A stretch of 64,000 bases of DNA, taken from contig JAGKQI010000059.1 in assembly GCA_018806915.1 (NCBI GenBank), positions 992,001 through 1,056,000 on the forward strand, in the 5' to 3' direction. This document shows, one piece after another, positions 29,995-40,630 of this stretch. Below the pieces are notes generated by a model. It searched no databases, was not told where the DNA came from, and was given only the letters and a program-made list of their open reading frames with translations. The DNA comes from Phytophthora colocasiae. Lineage: Eukaryota; Oomycota; Peronosporomycetes; Peronosporales; Peronosporaceae. How positions within the stretch are numbered: the stretch's first letter is position 1; every line of letters starts with the position of its first letter. The position numbers were made by a program, and so were the translations under genes.

Positions 29995-31426
29995 ATGGAT
30001 TCCTTGCCTCCATCTATCGACCCAAGTGTCTTTGCAGCGCTGCCTGCGGACATCCAGGAGGAGCTCCTGTCGTTGCACCACCCTAGCAGCTCGAATGCGC
30101 CTTTCACTCGCTCTTTTTCCGCCCCCGACGAGGCTCCAGACGCCCAGAATGAGCCTGAGGCCTGGACCTGCCGCGTCTGCACGTTCCTCAACCATCCGCA
30201 GCTCGCAGAGTGCGAGATGTGCGGCACTTTGTGTGTAGCTTTAGATCCTGAAGTTGCAGAATTAGGCTCTCCAGTCCCTCCAGGATCAGGATCAGGATCA
30301 GGATCCAGACTAGGACGGACATTGCGGAGACTCCGTGTGCCGTCCACACCTGCAACAGTCAGTTTCTCGCAGAAGAAGGAGCCTACAGCAGAAGATTTAC
30401 TCACAGCAGCTGCTAGTAAACTGCAGGCCGTTAAAGCGTCCTGGAAAGGACGAAGATCTAGGACGAATTCCTCTGCGCAGGACGGTCCTGCAGCTTTTCC
30501 GTCTCTGCAGGCCATGAGAGAGCTCACAGAGCTGCAGAAGGACCTGACGAACAAAGTTTCAGCTGGTGACGAGTGGTTCGAGTCGACCTTGGGGAGACTG
30601 TGGAGAGCAGTAGGTGGTAGGATCGAGGAGGAGAAATATGACAGAGCGGACGTGGACTGGGTGAAGCTTGGCTTCCAGAACGCCAGTCCAGAGACGGATT
30701 TCAGAGGAGGAGGAGTATTAGCCATGAAGTGTCTTGTGTACGCTTTCGAAGCGCATCCTATGGAGATGAGAGCTATTCACTACGAGCAGATGCCGGAAGA
30801 AGATGACAAGCACAAGAAGAGATGGTATCCTGTGTGCGTCGCTGGGATCAACTTGACGTGTTTACTGGCTGGTTTGCTGCAGCTTGGAACTGGGACTTTT
30901 GCCGACAAGAAAGAAGTCTTCTGGCAGCTTTTTGAGGAGCCTGCTGCTTTCTATGAGCTCTTCTTCCTGGGTGACTACAGCTCTCACTGTTTAGAACGTG
31001 CTATAACAGACTCTGACGCGTGAATGTTCTAGCTTTTACCAAAATGGACGCGATCTGGCATCGGCTGAACGCGACGTACATGGAGTTTGGGGGTATTGTA
31101 CTGGAAACTGATTACATGAGAATGGAAGTGCTAATACTATTTGGTTTTGCATAGTGGTGCTCAAAGTGACGCGGAAGGCGGTGGTTTTTATGCTGGAGCA
31201 GGCGCCCACTTCGTTAATGGACTTGCGTGACGCCAACGATCAGGCGTTTTTGGATCGCTTTGTAGTGAGTCTATCAGCGCGATCTCTGGCCAACTGGGAA
31301 GGTGGCGAGTGCCCTGATCCGAACCATGCGCTGGAAGTGGAAGACTCTCTTGTGATAGCGAAGACGCGCGCGGCATCCAAATCTCCTAGCAACACGAAAG
31401 ACAACGCATTCTGGCCGCTACACTAG
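29995..31426 (+). CDS. RanBP2-finger / ELMO-domain protein, three exons
   Basis: Exons 29995-30970, 31033-31092 and 31155-31426. Both introns are 62 bp, GT...AG and phase 1. Splicing removes the stop at 31021 and joins F-F-L to A-F-T-K-M-D-A-I-W, then M-E-F-G to V-V-L-K-V-T-R. I prefer the ATG at 29995 over 29857 because D-P-S-V-F-A-A-L-P-A-D-I-Q-E-E-L, a ubiquitin-binding-motif-like helix, follows closely. A RanBP2-type zinc finger (W-T-C-R-V-C-T-F, C-E-M-C-G-T) lies at about residues 57-80. A Gly-Ser linker comes next, then an ELMO domain (L-G-F-Q-N-A-S-P-E-T-D-F-R-G-G-G) filling the C-terminal half. ELMO domains act on small GTPases, in Rac or Arl regulation. The likely role is ubiquitin-linked small-GTPase control; the partner is unknown. 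It is the best-preserved housekeeping-type gene of the island. Confidence 0.88.
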
Positions 31427-33631
31427 ATGGAATACGAACAACGAGCAAGTAGTCCTAACGAGTCAATGGAGATGAAGTGGACAAGACAGCGCTGGACTAG
31501 ATCATTCTCCAATCGCTTCCGAGGTGAAGTGACCCAGTGCAATGGGCTGTTGTTCTCTCACGTATTTTACAATTGCCCAGTTGACGACAAGAAGCCACAC
31601 AAAGTGAATCGCGCAGTCATGATCACTGACTGGACGTTTTTGGAGCCTTGGATTGCCGCCTTAAAACGTTGCTTAATCCCTGAGGAGCCCACGGATCTTG
31701 GACGCGAAATGCAGGTCTCACTCGAGTGGCCACCTAGACACATTAACTGCCCACAAGAAGAATTATGTTTGATGATCCACTTGAACGAAGGAAATCCTCA
31801 CAATATGATGCAGTTCGTGCAAATTCGAGAAGCAGTTGAACTAGTCACGATTCTTTCCTTTGTGGACAATTCTGTGTTCACGAACCGATTTTATGTGCCA
31901 AATGGACGATGTTATCTTTTTTGCTATCCAAGATTGAAAATGTTCGTCCGTGGAACTGCTGCAGCTCAACAAGTCGCTTGTTAGCGACTCAACAAGTCGC
32001 TTGGAGCAACTTGCTTGCGTTTTCGGAGCCCTCCCCTCAATTTCTTGAGGCGATAAAGATATTGGAGTCGATTGGGTTGGAAGAAAGGGGCAAGAAGTAT
32101 ATCTCGCATTATATGGATACGGGATGGGCTTGTGCGTTTGATGGCACTAGAGTGTGTGCTAGCCTAAAGCTAGACAACAAGGATGACTCGTTTTACGGGA
32201 TCGAGGCTGGCCTTCGCAGACTGTTTAATGCGGGCGTTTCTTTCATTCTGCAGATGGGTTTTATGACTGACCCACGGATACAAGTATGTGTTATTGGCAC
32301 TTTACATGATTCAACAACGATTTACCCCCAAGATTTGGCTGCAGAACCCTTTACTATTGGATTCAATTATGGACTTAGGCTTAGACGAACTCTTGCTGCG
32401 ATCAATGATGGAGTTATACTGGACCTAGCTTACCGGTGGTCTCGAATCTTTACTGTTGGCATGCAATTTTCGTGCAGGAGATTGTCTGGGAGAGCGTTTG
32501 CTGCAATCTTTTCGACTATTGCAGAGCGGTCGGACATTACCCCAACGTCATTCCACCCCGATACGAGCGCGGCCGTGAACACGGCCAAGCTTCGACTTTG
32601 TGGAGTCTGAATCGTGGCCATTGTTAGTGTATGCTGTATGTTGCGTGACTTCTGTTGAGACCTCACTCAGGATTGATTATGCAAGTTTGGAAAAATCCGA
32701 TCTATTGAGGATAGCGAATGTTCTCAAATACAATTATCCCTGTTTGGACAATGGGGAGGTTGAGCTACATCCTTCTCAGTTTGGATTTATCGACATCCAA
32801 GAGGGAACAACCGTATGGCCCGTCGACTTCGATGAAGGTGAAGGTCCAGCAATTAAAGTATCAAGTTCTTATCACTGCCGGGCCAGATTCTCGAGTGATG
32901 ATGACCTCGTAGAAGTTCTCGTTCCAGGACTGGGACTTTGTCGAGCTAGACTTGGCGATGGTGTATCGAGTATTTCTCGCGATTCAAATGAGCAAAACTT
33001 GTCAGTCTCGAGTAAACTTCACTCGCTACAACTGTCCTTTGCTCGATTTGTGTCCGTTCACTTGATCATTGACTTGCTAGGGTTGATCGGTGGAAATCTG
33101 CAATCTTTAACACTGAATGCTCCGATTGATTGGTTGGACCACGACAGCATTCTTGATCTGAGTGTATTATCTGCTGTGTGTCCGAATCTCCGACTGCTTA
33201 CGATGAACGATTTCAACGTGGCGGTTTCCATTCATAACGAGACTCTGCGTTGATGGCCCATCGAGGAGTTAACTATTAGCACTGATGGCAATTTGGCGGA
33301 TCTCACATTGTGTTTACGGAATACCAACCTACGAATGACGCGTGAACTATTGAAGATCAATGTCATCGATAAAGCGCGTGATTTCAAATTAAACGAGAAA
33401 GAGATGATGGACTTACGCTCTCACCATGGAGATGTTCTGCCTGTTATCAAGGAGAAAGTCCCAATTCTTTCAAAAGCGGCAATGATCAGCGTCCTCAACA
33501 ATGCGCGTTATTCAGAGGTAGCCCAGAGCCTGCGCGCAGACATTTTGGCTTTAATCTTTATCTTTGCTTCAACTCCCGCCCAACGGTCAGTGGGTTGGGC
33601 CCATGTTCGTGAAGTGGAAAGCGTTCAATAA
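31427..33631 (+). pseudogene. LRR/RNI-like gene copy A, degenerate
   Basis: Starts M-E-Y-E-Q-R-A-S-S-P directly after the ELMO stop. The body includes F-S-H-V-F-Y-N-C-P-V-D-D-K-K, a middle part with F-N-A-G-V-S-F, and leucine-rich segments (L-H-S-L-Q-L-S-F, L-I-G-G-N-L-Q-S-L-T-L-N-A-P, V-C-P-N-L-R-L-L-T-M) resembling leucine-rich or RNI repeats. It then has A-D-I-L-A-L-I-F-I-F-A-S-T-P-A-Q-R-S. Breaks: a short local duplication of CAACAAGTCGCTTG at 31966-32002 that introduces a stop, a frameshift near 32600, and an in-frame TGA at 33251-33253 where copy B has Arg (CGA). Function is not known; it looks like an oomycete-specific family. Confidence 0.7.
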
Positions 33632-33849
33632 GTACCAGGGTATCCATGATAAGGTTTTTAGCATTCCGATCTTTTACAAGCACGTGATTGCACTGGTGAT
33701 TCGTCACGAATCGATGAATTCGTAAGCGTGATACGTTGATTTGTCACGGATTCGTTTGTGTACGTGCGAAAATAATTCTGTAGTGGTGTGCCAAGGTTCC
33801 GTATACTAGTAGCTTGCAGGCCATCATCATTTGAAAACCGTGAGAACGA

Positions 33850-33872
33850 GTTCATCATCAGTTTCCAATTCG
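33850..33872 (+). promoter_or_regulatory. Candidate core promoter of SCR-A
   Basis: GTTCATCATCAGTTTCCAAT followed by TCG, 33 bp before the ATG, is Inr/FPR-like. The same string precedes the inverted copy C (about 53278-53300, minus). A variant, GTTCATACCAGTTTTCTC, precedes copy B at 43441. Conservation across the copies partly reflects duplication. Confidence 0.45.
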
Positions 33873-33904
33873 CCAAGAAAAACAATCTCAACTAAAGACG
33901 AACG

Positions 33905-34156
33905 ATGAACACCAAGACCTACCTCGCTGCCCTGATCGCTGTTGTGGCCACCCTCGCCAACGTCCAGGGACAGAAGCTCTGTCAGCCATCCTGTATTGCC
34001 GAGACCACCAACATAAACACCTACATCAGTTCTTGCTGCCGAGAGTACGAACAGAGTATTGGCGCTAACTTCGACGCTTGCTGCGCTTCGAGCTGTGCCA
34101 AGAACAGTCCTTGCGAGTTTAAAGGCTTCGGTTCAGACTCTTCTTCGTCAATGTAG
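33905..34156 (+). CDS. PcF/SCR-like secreted cysteine-rich protein, copy A (83 aa)
   Basis: A 22-residue signal peptide (M-N-T-K-T-Y-L-A-A-L...N-V-Q-G) precedes a ~61-residue mature chain with eight cysteines, including two C-C pairs. The spacing and length match the PcF/SCR family of small secreted Phytophthora proteins, whose founding member is a plant-cell-damaging toxin. Whether this copy has such activity cannot be told from sequence. The tail is serine-rich. It is intact, has a candidate promoter and sits in a duplicated block with two further copies, as expected for an apoplastic effector family. Assignment to the family is likely; activity is unknown. Confidence 0.82.
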   Translation: MNTKTYLAALIAVVATLANVQGQKLCQPSCIAETTNINTYISSCCREYEQSIGANFDACCASSCAKNSPCEFKGFGSDSSSSM

Positions 34157-34315
34157 CTGCCAATGAAACTACCTGCTGTACTTCGAAGTACACTCTGTTG
34201 GTTAAGAAATCCTTACCGGTACAAGTAACAAGAAAAACATTTTCTTGTCGAGTGTTTTCTTTTTACCATGCAAAACAATAGGTGAAGCTTAAATAGAGCT
34301 TGCAGTCTAAACGCC

Positions 34316-34548
34316 CGATGATGTTGGGGATCAAGCCGTTCGTGCAGGAATCGGTGCAGACGCTACCTCCCGCTCAATTGCGACTGCTACATGTAGCTGA
34401 AACACTGCGAATTGATCTACGATCGAACGAGTCTTGACGAGTCTTGTATGTTTGGATCAGGACACGTCACTAGGGGTCTTCCTTGCTTGGTTACGGTCCA
34501 CCAGCCAGCATCAGTAAAAAGCCTCAGCTCAATCACACTTTCCTTCTA
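34316..34548 (+). pseudogene. 5' fragment of the coiled-coil gene (duplication remnant)
   Basis: Begins M-M-L-G-I-K-P-F-V-Q-E-S like the intact gene at 43971. It contains a small TACATG-type insertion and a deletion that shift the frame near 34390-34430, and it is cut at the duplication junction at 34548. It covers the first ~88 codons only and is not functional. Confidence 0.8.
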
Positions 34549-35559
34549 GGCATCCAAATCTCCTAGCAAGCGCATTCTGGCCGCTATACTACATGTAGAT
34601 GGAATACGAACAACGAGCAAGTAGTCCTAACGAGTCAATGGAGATGAAGTGAACAAGACAGCGCTGGACTAGATCATTCTCCAAATTGCTTCCGAGGTGA
34701 AGTGAACCGGAACAGTTGGCTGTTGTTCTCTCACGTATTTTACAATTGCCCAGTTGACGACAAGAAGCCACACAAAGTGAATTGCGCAGTCATGACAACT
34801 GACTGGACGTTTTTGGAGCCTTGGATGGCCGCCTTAAAACGTTGCTTAATCTCTGAGTGGTCCACGGATTTTGGACGTGAGAGGGTCTTCCTCGAGTGGC
34901 CACTTAGCGGCACTGACTACCCACATGAAGAACTATGCCTGGCTTTCCATTTAGACGAAGGAAATCCTGACAATATGACCCAGTTCATACAAATTCGAGA
35001 AGCAGTTGAGCTCATCACGATTCTTTCCTTGGTGAACAACTTCCAGTTCATGGAGCGATATTATACGGCAAATGGTCAATGTTTTTTTTTTATTGCTATC
35101 CAAGATGGAAAGTGTTCGTCTATGGAACTGCTGCAGCTCAACAAGTCGCTTGGAGCAGCTTGCTTACGTTTTCGGAGTCCTCCCCTCAATTTCTTGAGGC
35201 GATAAAGATATTGGAGTCGATTGGGCTGGAAGAAGATGACAAGGAGTATATTTGCCGTTGAATGAGTATGGGAAGCGCATTCACATTTGATGGCGCTAGA
35301 GTGTGTGTTAACGTAAAGTTTGACAACGTGGATGACTCGTTTTACGGGGTCGAGACTGGCCTTCGCAAGCTGTTTAATGCGGGTGTTTCTCTCGTTGCGC
35401 AGTTGTGTCTTACACCTCTGGGTGATAACCAACGTGTAGTTGACAGATATTACCCACCGATGGGAGTAAGTATTTGCGGTACCTTACATGATACAACAAC
35501 GATAGACCCCGCTGCATGGGCGTCTACAGAACCCTTTACTATTGTTTTCAGCGAAGAAG
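34549..35559 (+). pseudogene. LRR/RNI-like gene copy B, 5' part (before Gypsy-2)
   Basis: The first ~60 bp repeat the end of the ELMO last exon, then comes M-E-Y-E-Q and the same order of motifs as copy A. There are frameshifts around 34650-34700 and at a poly-T run (35082-35093), plus a TGA at 35259-35261. The frame then runs open to F-S-E-E at 35559, where Gypsy-2 begins. Beyond the insertion it continues in frame at 40847, so the gene was split by transposition. The earlier breaks show that it was already a pseudogene. Confidence 0.72.
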
Positions 35560-35775
35560 TGTAGTAGGTCTGAGCGAAACTCTGTTAGGGAAGCCGGCGC
35601 TTCCTGGTAATTCCCTCAGTCTATTGAGTTCAAGTAGGTAAAATGTACTCTGCCTCACTGATCAGCTCCACCCGTCGAGCTTCAGTGGTTTCCTAACTCC
35701 TACATGCCAGCTCAACATCGCATCTGCGATGTTCCAGGTAGTGGGAAAAGGCTTGGTCTTGTAACCTCCACTACA
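35560..35775 (-). repeat. 3' LTR of Gypsy-2 (216 bp)
   Basis: Identical to 40631-40846 by direct reading. It lies next to target duplication AGAAG on its left. Confidence 0.97.
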
Positions 35776-35811
35776 CTGCCCTCCTAAGCCTTGACCACTC
35801 TGTCGGCCACC

Positions 35812-37200
35812 TTAGGTTTTCTTGGCTCTGTTCGTTCGTGCCTTGGCTTTGCCAACTGTTGCCACGTACTGCACGAACTTTGGGTCTCTTGTTTTGTCTG
35901 CATACTGCGATAGCAAAACAGGAATGTCCTTCCGCAGTTGCCGAGTTGGTTCCCAAGAGTCTTCAATCGATTCGAGACCTCTCCAGCTAACCAACACTTC
36001 GTAGTCCTGTTTCTCTTGGCACCAACGATATTCGTTTAGCTTAGACACCGTTAGCACCACTCCTTGGGCGCCGATGTGCTCCCGCAGTTCTTCCGTAATT
36101 TCCAACGAACTGTCAGCATAAAATTTTAGCCGAGAAGGATGTATGTCCCTTTCCTCCCCCGTTAGTAGATGTCGGACACCAAAGGAGTGTTTGTCAGCTC
36201 GTGTAACCTGGTACGGTCCCACCCAGGTCACCAACAATTTATCGTAGTGCTTCTGGTCGACCCTTGACCTGAGGACGTAGTCGCCGACGCCGAAATTGGG
36301 CCGTCGTGCATACTTCTGCATCTTCTTATTTCTCTGTGTCTGTTTGTTGCGTGCCATTGTCATTGGTCTGTGCATCTCACGGATGCTGGCTTTCAACTCG
36401 TCTAACCATTTCGAGATTGAAGCTTTCTGCATTGGTACCGTCACGACTCGCCGTTGTTTGGTGTCAACGCAGAACGTCAGCGGCGTTGCCGGAGGTAGCC
36501 CGCAAAACAGCTCAACAGGTGCTCGATTCCCTAGTGACGGAACCGGTGTATGATTAAGGCTTGCCTGTAGAACAGGTACGAAGTACGTCCAGTCGTGAGT
36601 GTTCACCTTATATTCGAGGCACAAGACACGAAGAACTTGAATGATATCTCTGTTCACCCGTTCAACACTTCCATTTATCCACGGGCTATATGCCACCGTG
36701 AAGTCATGGCTGGCCTTCAGTCGCCTACACACTTCCGCGACAACTTCGCTTGTAAAGTGCGAGCCTTGGTCGCTAATCCATACAGGCGGGGCTCCGAATC
36801 TACTATGCCACGCTAGTATCGCCTCCACTGCAACGCCACTAGTTGGATCTGCACACGGTGTCAGTTCCGTGAAATGTGTAGCCTCGTCTTTGAGTACTAA
36901 CAAATAACAATCCCCAGCAAAAGTGTCCCCGAGACTCAAAAAGTCGAAATGCAACGCGCCATTACGTTCATTGTTCCGGTACGTTTCTCCCCATGGACGT
37001 TGAATAATCTTGCCTCCTTTGACGTGTTTGCACATTAGACAGTTTGCCAGGAACGTATCCACACGTTCTCGCAGTCGGTCAATGAGAAAAGCCGCCTTAG
37101 GGATGTGAGCATGGCATCTCGTCCGCGGTGTCCCTGCGAGCCACAGTGTGCCACTACCAGCAACCGCTGAATTAGCCCGTTCGATTTTTCTGGTATCCAC
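35812..37200 (-). CDS. Gypsy-2 integrase with chromodomain
   Basis: The C-terminal part of Pol. It shows C-L-M-C-K-H of the zinc-binding region and the catalytic D, D, E in H-F-D-F-L-S-L, W-I-S-D-Q-G-S-H-F and N-G-S-V-E-R-V-N. A C-terminal chromodomain (Y-E-V-L-V-S-W-R-G...D-S-W-E-P) follows, which may steer insertion to chromatin marks. It overlaps the RT frame by 166 bp in another phase; protein homology passes from one frame to the other near 37085 at a TTTT run, so the part upstream of about residue 38 is a shadow. Either a programmed shift or a one-base indel separates the two. Confidence 0.9.
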   Translation of the reverse strand: MDTRKIERANSAVAGSGTLWLAGTPRTRCHAHIPKAAFLIDRLRERVDTFLANCLMCKHVKGGKIIQRPWGETYRNNERNGALHFDFLSLGDTFAGDCYLLVLKDEATHFTELTPCADPTSGVAVEAILAWHSRFGAPPVWISDQGSHFTSEVVAEVCRRLKASHDFTVAYSPWINGSVERVNRDIIQVLRVLCLEYKVNTHDWTYFVPVLQASLNHTPVPSLGNRAPVELFCGLPPATPLTFCVDTKQRRVVTVPMQKASISKWLDELKASIREMHRPMTMARNKQTQRNKKMQKYARRPNFGVGDYVLRSRVDQKHYDKLLVTWVGPYQVTRADKHSFGVRHLLTGEERDIHPSRLKFYADSSLEITEELREHIGAQGVVLTVSKLNEYRWCQEKQDYEVLVSWRGLESIEDSWEPTRQLRKDIPVLLSQYADKTRDPKFVQYVATVGKAKARTNRAKKT

Positions 37201-39746
37201 ACTTTATCATCAATGTACCAGCCTTGATCATCATCACCACACGTGCGTACCGGTCTACAGTCTGCATGTTTCACTTGTTCAGCACGGATAGCCGCCCACG
37301 TTGGCCACTCAAAATCTGGGTCATCGAGCGGTCGAAGTCTGTGCAAGTGTGCCGGGAGATCGGTATGTTGCTGCTCCACTAACTGTGATCTGCCAACGGC
37401 CCGACGAGTTCGTTTACGCCGGGGTATGCTGTCTCCATTACGATCATCTCTGCTACGTTTCCGTAGTTTCATCACGTTCAAACGTACAGCTGGATCATGG
37501 TTTCCAGCCCATCGCGATACCATATCCGCCCACACGTTGGACTCTCCATCTATATGCTCAATCTCGTAATGATATTCCATCAGTTTCGTCGCCCACCGCA
37601 GCAGTTTACCGCGGATATGCTTTTTCACTTCTTGCCCAGGTGCGAACACGTAGATTAAATTCCGGTGGTCACAGTAGAGCTTGAAGCCGTTTGGGCGAAG
37701 CAGAAGGTAGCTTAGTTTGTCACATGCGCAGACGGTTGGGTAAGCTTCCTTCTCAATGATGCTCCAATTTCGCTGCGCCCCAGTAAAAGTGCCACTCAAA
37801 CAGATAAGCATCTCGTGGGCTTGCTCCCACACCTCTAGTTTAGGTTTCCAGTTCTCCACTTGAGTCACCAGCAAGCTCCACCCAATGTCTGAGGCGTCCG
37901 TTAACACGCACATCTGTGCTCCTGCTTTTGGGTGCGCCAGTGTCACACTTTGTGATAGCTTTGCTTTCATTTCGTCGAATGCATCTCTGTGTATAGCACT
38001 CAACTCGATTGCCACACTGGCGGCAGCCCGTTTGGTACGTTTGGAGGCTCGGGACATTGCGTCATCTAACAAGTCCTGCAGTGGCCGAGCCACTCTTGCG
38101 TAGTCGATTAGGGAGTCTCTCATCCAATTCGTAGCGCACAGGAATTGTTGTAGTTCGCCTGCTGACCGCGGGTATGGCATAGATTGTAGAGCTCGTACTC
38201 GTTCCGGGTCATGATGCACCCCGTCACCATTAATTAATTTTCCACACCACCGAACTTCTTGTGCAAATAAGCAGGACTTCGTCGGGCTAAGCTTGAATCC
38301 GAAGAAATCAAGCAGCTCAAATAATCGTTCGAGCTTCACTAGGTAGGTTCTTGCATCTCGAGCATACAGAAGCAAGTCATCTATCCACACGAGCAAGTGC
38401 TTGTGAAGCAATTCCTCTAAGCATTTCTGGATTGTTGACTGAAAAAACAAAGCTGCGTCCGTACATCCTTGGGGTACGCGGCGTGGCGTGTAGACTTTCC
38501 TGTGTGTCATGTATGACAGCCACTCCTGACACTCCTCAGCCAACGCCAACTGCCAGTATCCTTTTATAAAATCAAACAAACCGAAAAACCGAGCTCCTTC
38601 CACATTTTCAAGATCGACCTGCAAGTTAGGCATCACTCCGACAATTGCTTCGATGTCAGCGTTGACAGGCTTGTAATCTGACGTTTGTCGAAATTCACCT
38701 CCTGACTTGCGCACGGGAAGGGCTGGACAAGCCCACCGACTTTCGGCGTTCTCATAGACCCAGCCCAACTTGACCAGATCGTCGTTGAACTCGTCGAGAA
38801 ACTTTCGTACCTCAGGAGGGTACTTCCGAGCCTTACATCGGTAAGGTTTCGCTCCTGGCTTCAGGCGTATCTTCATCGGTGGTACGCGGGCCGGCGGGTC
38901 ATCTCCTAGTCGAAGCCTCCATAGATCAAACCGAGTCGCAATCCTGCGGAGTGAAGGCACCAATTTATTTGGGAATCCATTTTCCACAGCTCGATCAATC
39001 ATTTTCTCCACTTCAACGAGAACTTCTTCACTTAATCCAGCGCTAGAACCAATCTGCGGTTCATCCTCATCATCGAATTCATCATCTCGTTCATCTCGTA
39101 TTGTATTAGCCACTAGCAAGTCCAATTGCCTCAACACGTCAATACCTAGCATCGTCAATACATCGTTGCCAAGTAGGAACTCAGTGGAGTCACCAGGAAT
39201 GACGAGACACTCAACTGGTTTAGCAATCCGAACCGTGCCTGCGACCGTAGTCAACTTGAGACGCAAATTCACAGTCATTTTCACTTCAATTGGCTGTCCG
39301 TCAGCACCTTTGCACATGAGTGGTTCCTCCAACCTCACAGCTTTTTCTGCCTCCGGACAGTTTTTCACGAATCGTTCATACACCATCATACTCATTCCAG
39401 ACCTGTCCGCACCACTGTCAGCGCAGAAATCCACTTTGAAAGCGTCTTCCAACACAATAGAGCGCGATTGTGTCGGCAGGCATTCTGCAAGTCTTCTCAG
39501 ATTAGCGGTGCCTCCCTGCGGAAGGATCCCCACTTTTTTTCTTCTGTGTGGGGGTTGTGAGCCGTTCTCGATCTTCCTTGGTCGCTGTTGGGCATTCACT
39601 AAGGTAGTGGGCTCCTCCACAGTGAAAGCAGCCCGTCTTTGGCGCTCCTTTAGAACTTGATTGCTCTTTCTTGTGTTTTTTGCTTGAGCTCTCAGCATGC
39701 GACTGCTCGACTTTCCTTTGCGCTTTGTCAGACTTCTTCTGCTCAC
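37035..39746 (-). CDS. pol: Gypsy-2 protease - reverse transcriptase - RNase H
   Basis: 903-residue frame. The aspartic protease motif D-S-G-A lies at about residue 113. RT has R-V-P-Q-G-C-T-D-A-A-L-F-F and the catalytic V-W-I-D-D-L-L-L-Y. The RNase H domain has L-T-D-A-S-D-I-G-W and Y-C-D-H-R-N-L. An integrase zinc-finger start (H-C-G-S-Q-G-H-R-G-R) appears before the frame is lost. The first ~70 codons overlap gag and are basic, so real Pol probably starts after a frameshift from gag near 39540. Confidence 0.93.
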   Translation of the reverse strand: MSRRSLTKRKGKSSSRMLRAQAKNTRKSNQVLKERQRRAAFTVEEPTTLVNAQQRPRKIENGSQPPHRRKKVGILPQGGTANLRRLAECLPTQSRSIVLEDAFKVDFCADSGADRSGMSMMVYERFVKNCPEAEKAVRLEEPLMCKGADGQPIEVKMTVNLRLKLTTVAGTVRIAKPVECLVIPGDSTEFLLGNDVLTMLGIDVLRQLDLLVANTIRDERDDEFDDEDEPQIGSSAGLSEEVLVEVEKMIDRAVENGFPNKLVPSLRRIATRFDLWRLRLGDDPPARVPPMKIRLKPGAKPYRCKARKYPPEVRKFLDEFNDDLVKLGWVYENAESRWACPALPVRKSGGEFRQTSDYKPVNADIEAIVGVMPNLQVDLENVEGARFFGLFDFIKGYWQLALAEECQEWLSYMTHRKVYTPRRVPQGCTDAALFFQSTIQKCLEELLHKHLLVWIDDLLLYARDARTYLVKLERLFELLDFFGFKLSPTKSCLFAQEVRWCGKLINGDGVHHDPERVRALQSMPYPRSAGELQQFLCATNWMRDSLIDYARVARPLQDLLDDAMSRASKRTKRAAASVAIELSAIHRDAFDEMKAKLSQSVTLAHPKAGAQMCVLTDASDIGWSLLVTQVENWKPKLEVWEQAHEMLICLSGTFTGAQRNWSIIEKEAYPTVCACDKLSYLLLRPNGFKLYCDHRNLIYVFAPGQEVKKHIRGKLLRWATKLMEYHYEIEHIDGESNVWADMVSRWAGNHDPAVRLNVMKLRKRSRDDRNGDSIPRRKRTRRAVGRSQLVEQQHTDLPAHLHRLRPLDDPDFEWPTWAAIRAEQVKHADCRPVRTCGDDDQGWYIDDKVWIPEKSNGLIQRLLVVAHCGSQGHRGRDAMLTSLRRLFSLTDCENVWIRSWQTV

Positions 39747-40617
39747 CGATGTGTATGCGCTTATTCTTCCGAAATGGCTGAGACTTATCCTGACTTTTCT
39801 GCTTACGCGTCGAACTCAGTTCCTTCGCCATTGCTCGGTGTTCAATGGCTTCCTCCAATGCCTGTTGACAAATTAACTTGTACAACTTCCTCACGTTGCT
39901 CTGCGCTTCCGGGAAACGATAGTCAATTTCATTCTTAACTTTCTCTTTCAGAGTGGCCGGTAGCGAGTTTACGAGCAGCTTACACTTCTTCTTCATGCCT
40001 TTTTCCTCATCGAAAAAACTCGAGAATCCATACTTCTTAATCAAAGTGTTGCACAGCATAAAGTAGTTGGTCACCCGCGAGGTAATGTCCGTGTTGCTCA
40101 TATCCATCCACAGCTCCGTCTGAAATAGCTCATTCACCGGCGGTAGTACTTGGTTTTGGTAGCTGTCAGTGATAGCGTGTATCTGCTCAAGTAGGAATTC
40201 GTCTGTCAGATCGTCCTTGGCGACACCCCAATTCACTTCACACAGCGTCTCCAGTAAGTCGTTGTCAAACGAGTTCCGGATGCTCTTCATTACTGCCTTG
40301 ATGTCCTCCTTGCCGTCCTTGCATCGCTCCTTGACTGCCTCCTCATATTCTTTGCGAAGCTTTAGCCACTCGACTAACTCGTCACGAGCGATTGAAGACA
40401 CTTTCGGCGCCAGGACGAACGAAAAAATCGGCTGTGGGACACGGGACGTTCCTGTTGCACTTGCTTTATCACCCATTTCGTGCTTCAATCCTGCATCAGC
40501 ATGCTGAGCACCAGGTCGTTCTCCAGCGTGGCCATGGCACGAAGACTCGTCGTCGCTTAATGAGGACACCATCTTGGTTTCTTTTTTTGTCTTTCCTTTC
40601 AAGTCGCGAGACCGCAA
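39502..40617 (-). CDS. gag: Gypsy-2 Gag (371 aa)
   Basis: Starts 14 bp inside the 5' LTR boundary. The middle is a helical capsid-like region (residues about 90-250), followed by a basic stretch and a CCHC-type knuckle, C-F-H-C-G-G-A-H-Y-L-S-E-C. It ends shortly after an A7 run (39533-39545 region) where pol is reached by a +1 shift. Intact. Confidence 0.92.
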   Translation of the reverse strand: MRSRDLKGKTKKETKMVSSLSDDESSCHGHAGERPGAQHADAGLKHEMGDKASATGTSRVPQPIFSFVLAPKVSSIARDELVEWLKLRKEYEEAVKERCKDGKEDIKAVMKSIRNSFDNDLLETLCEVNWGVAKDDLTDEFLLEQIHAITDSYQNQVLPPVNELFQTELWMDMSNTDITSRVTNYFMLCNTLIKKYGFSSFFDEEKGMKKKCKLLVNSLPATLKEKVKNEIDYRFPEAQSNVRKLYKLICQQALEEAIEHRAMAKELSSTRKQKSQDKSQPFRKNKRIHIGEQKKSDKAQRKVEQSHAESSSKKHKKEQSSSKGAPKTGCFHCGGAHYLSECPTATKEDRERLTTPTQKKKSGDPSAGRHR

Positions 40618-40630
40618 CTAAAGAATTCTT

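Larger units (their letters stand above)
31372..34548 (+). repeat. Tandem duplication unit 1 (ELMO 3' end, LRR-like A, SCR-A, coiled-coil gene 5' end)
   Basis: Starts at GGCATCCAAATCTCCTAGCA inside the ELMO last exon and ends inside a fragment of the coiled-coil gene. At 34549 the same GGCATCCAAATCTCCTAGCA starts again, giving a head-to-tail join. The order of homologous parts is the same in unit 2. Confidence 0.85.
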
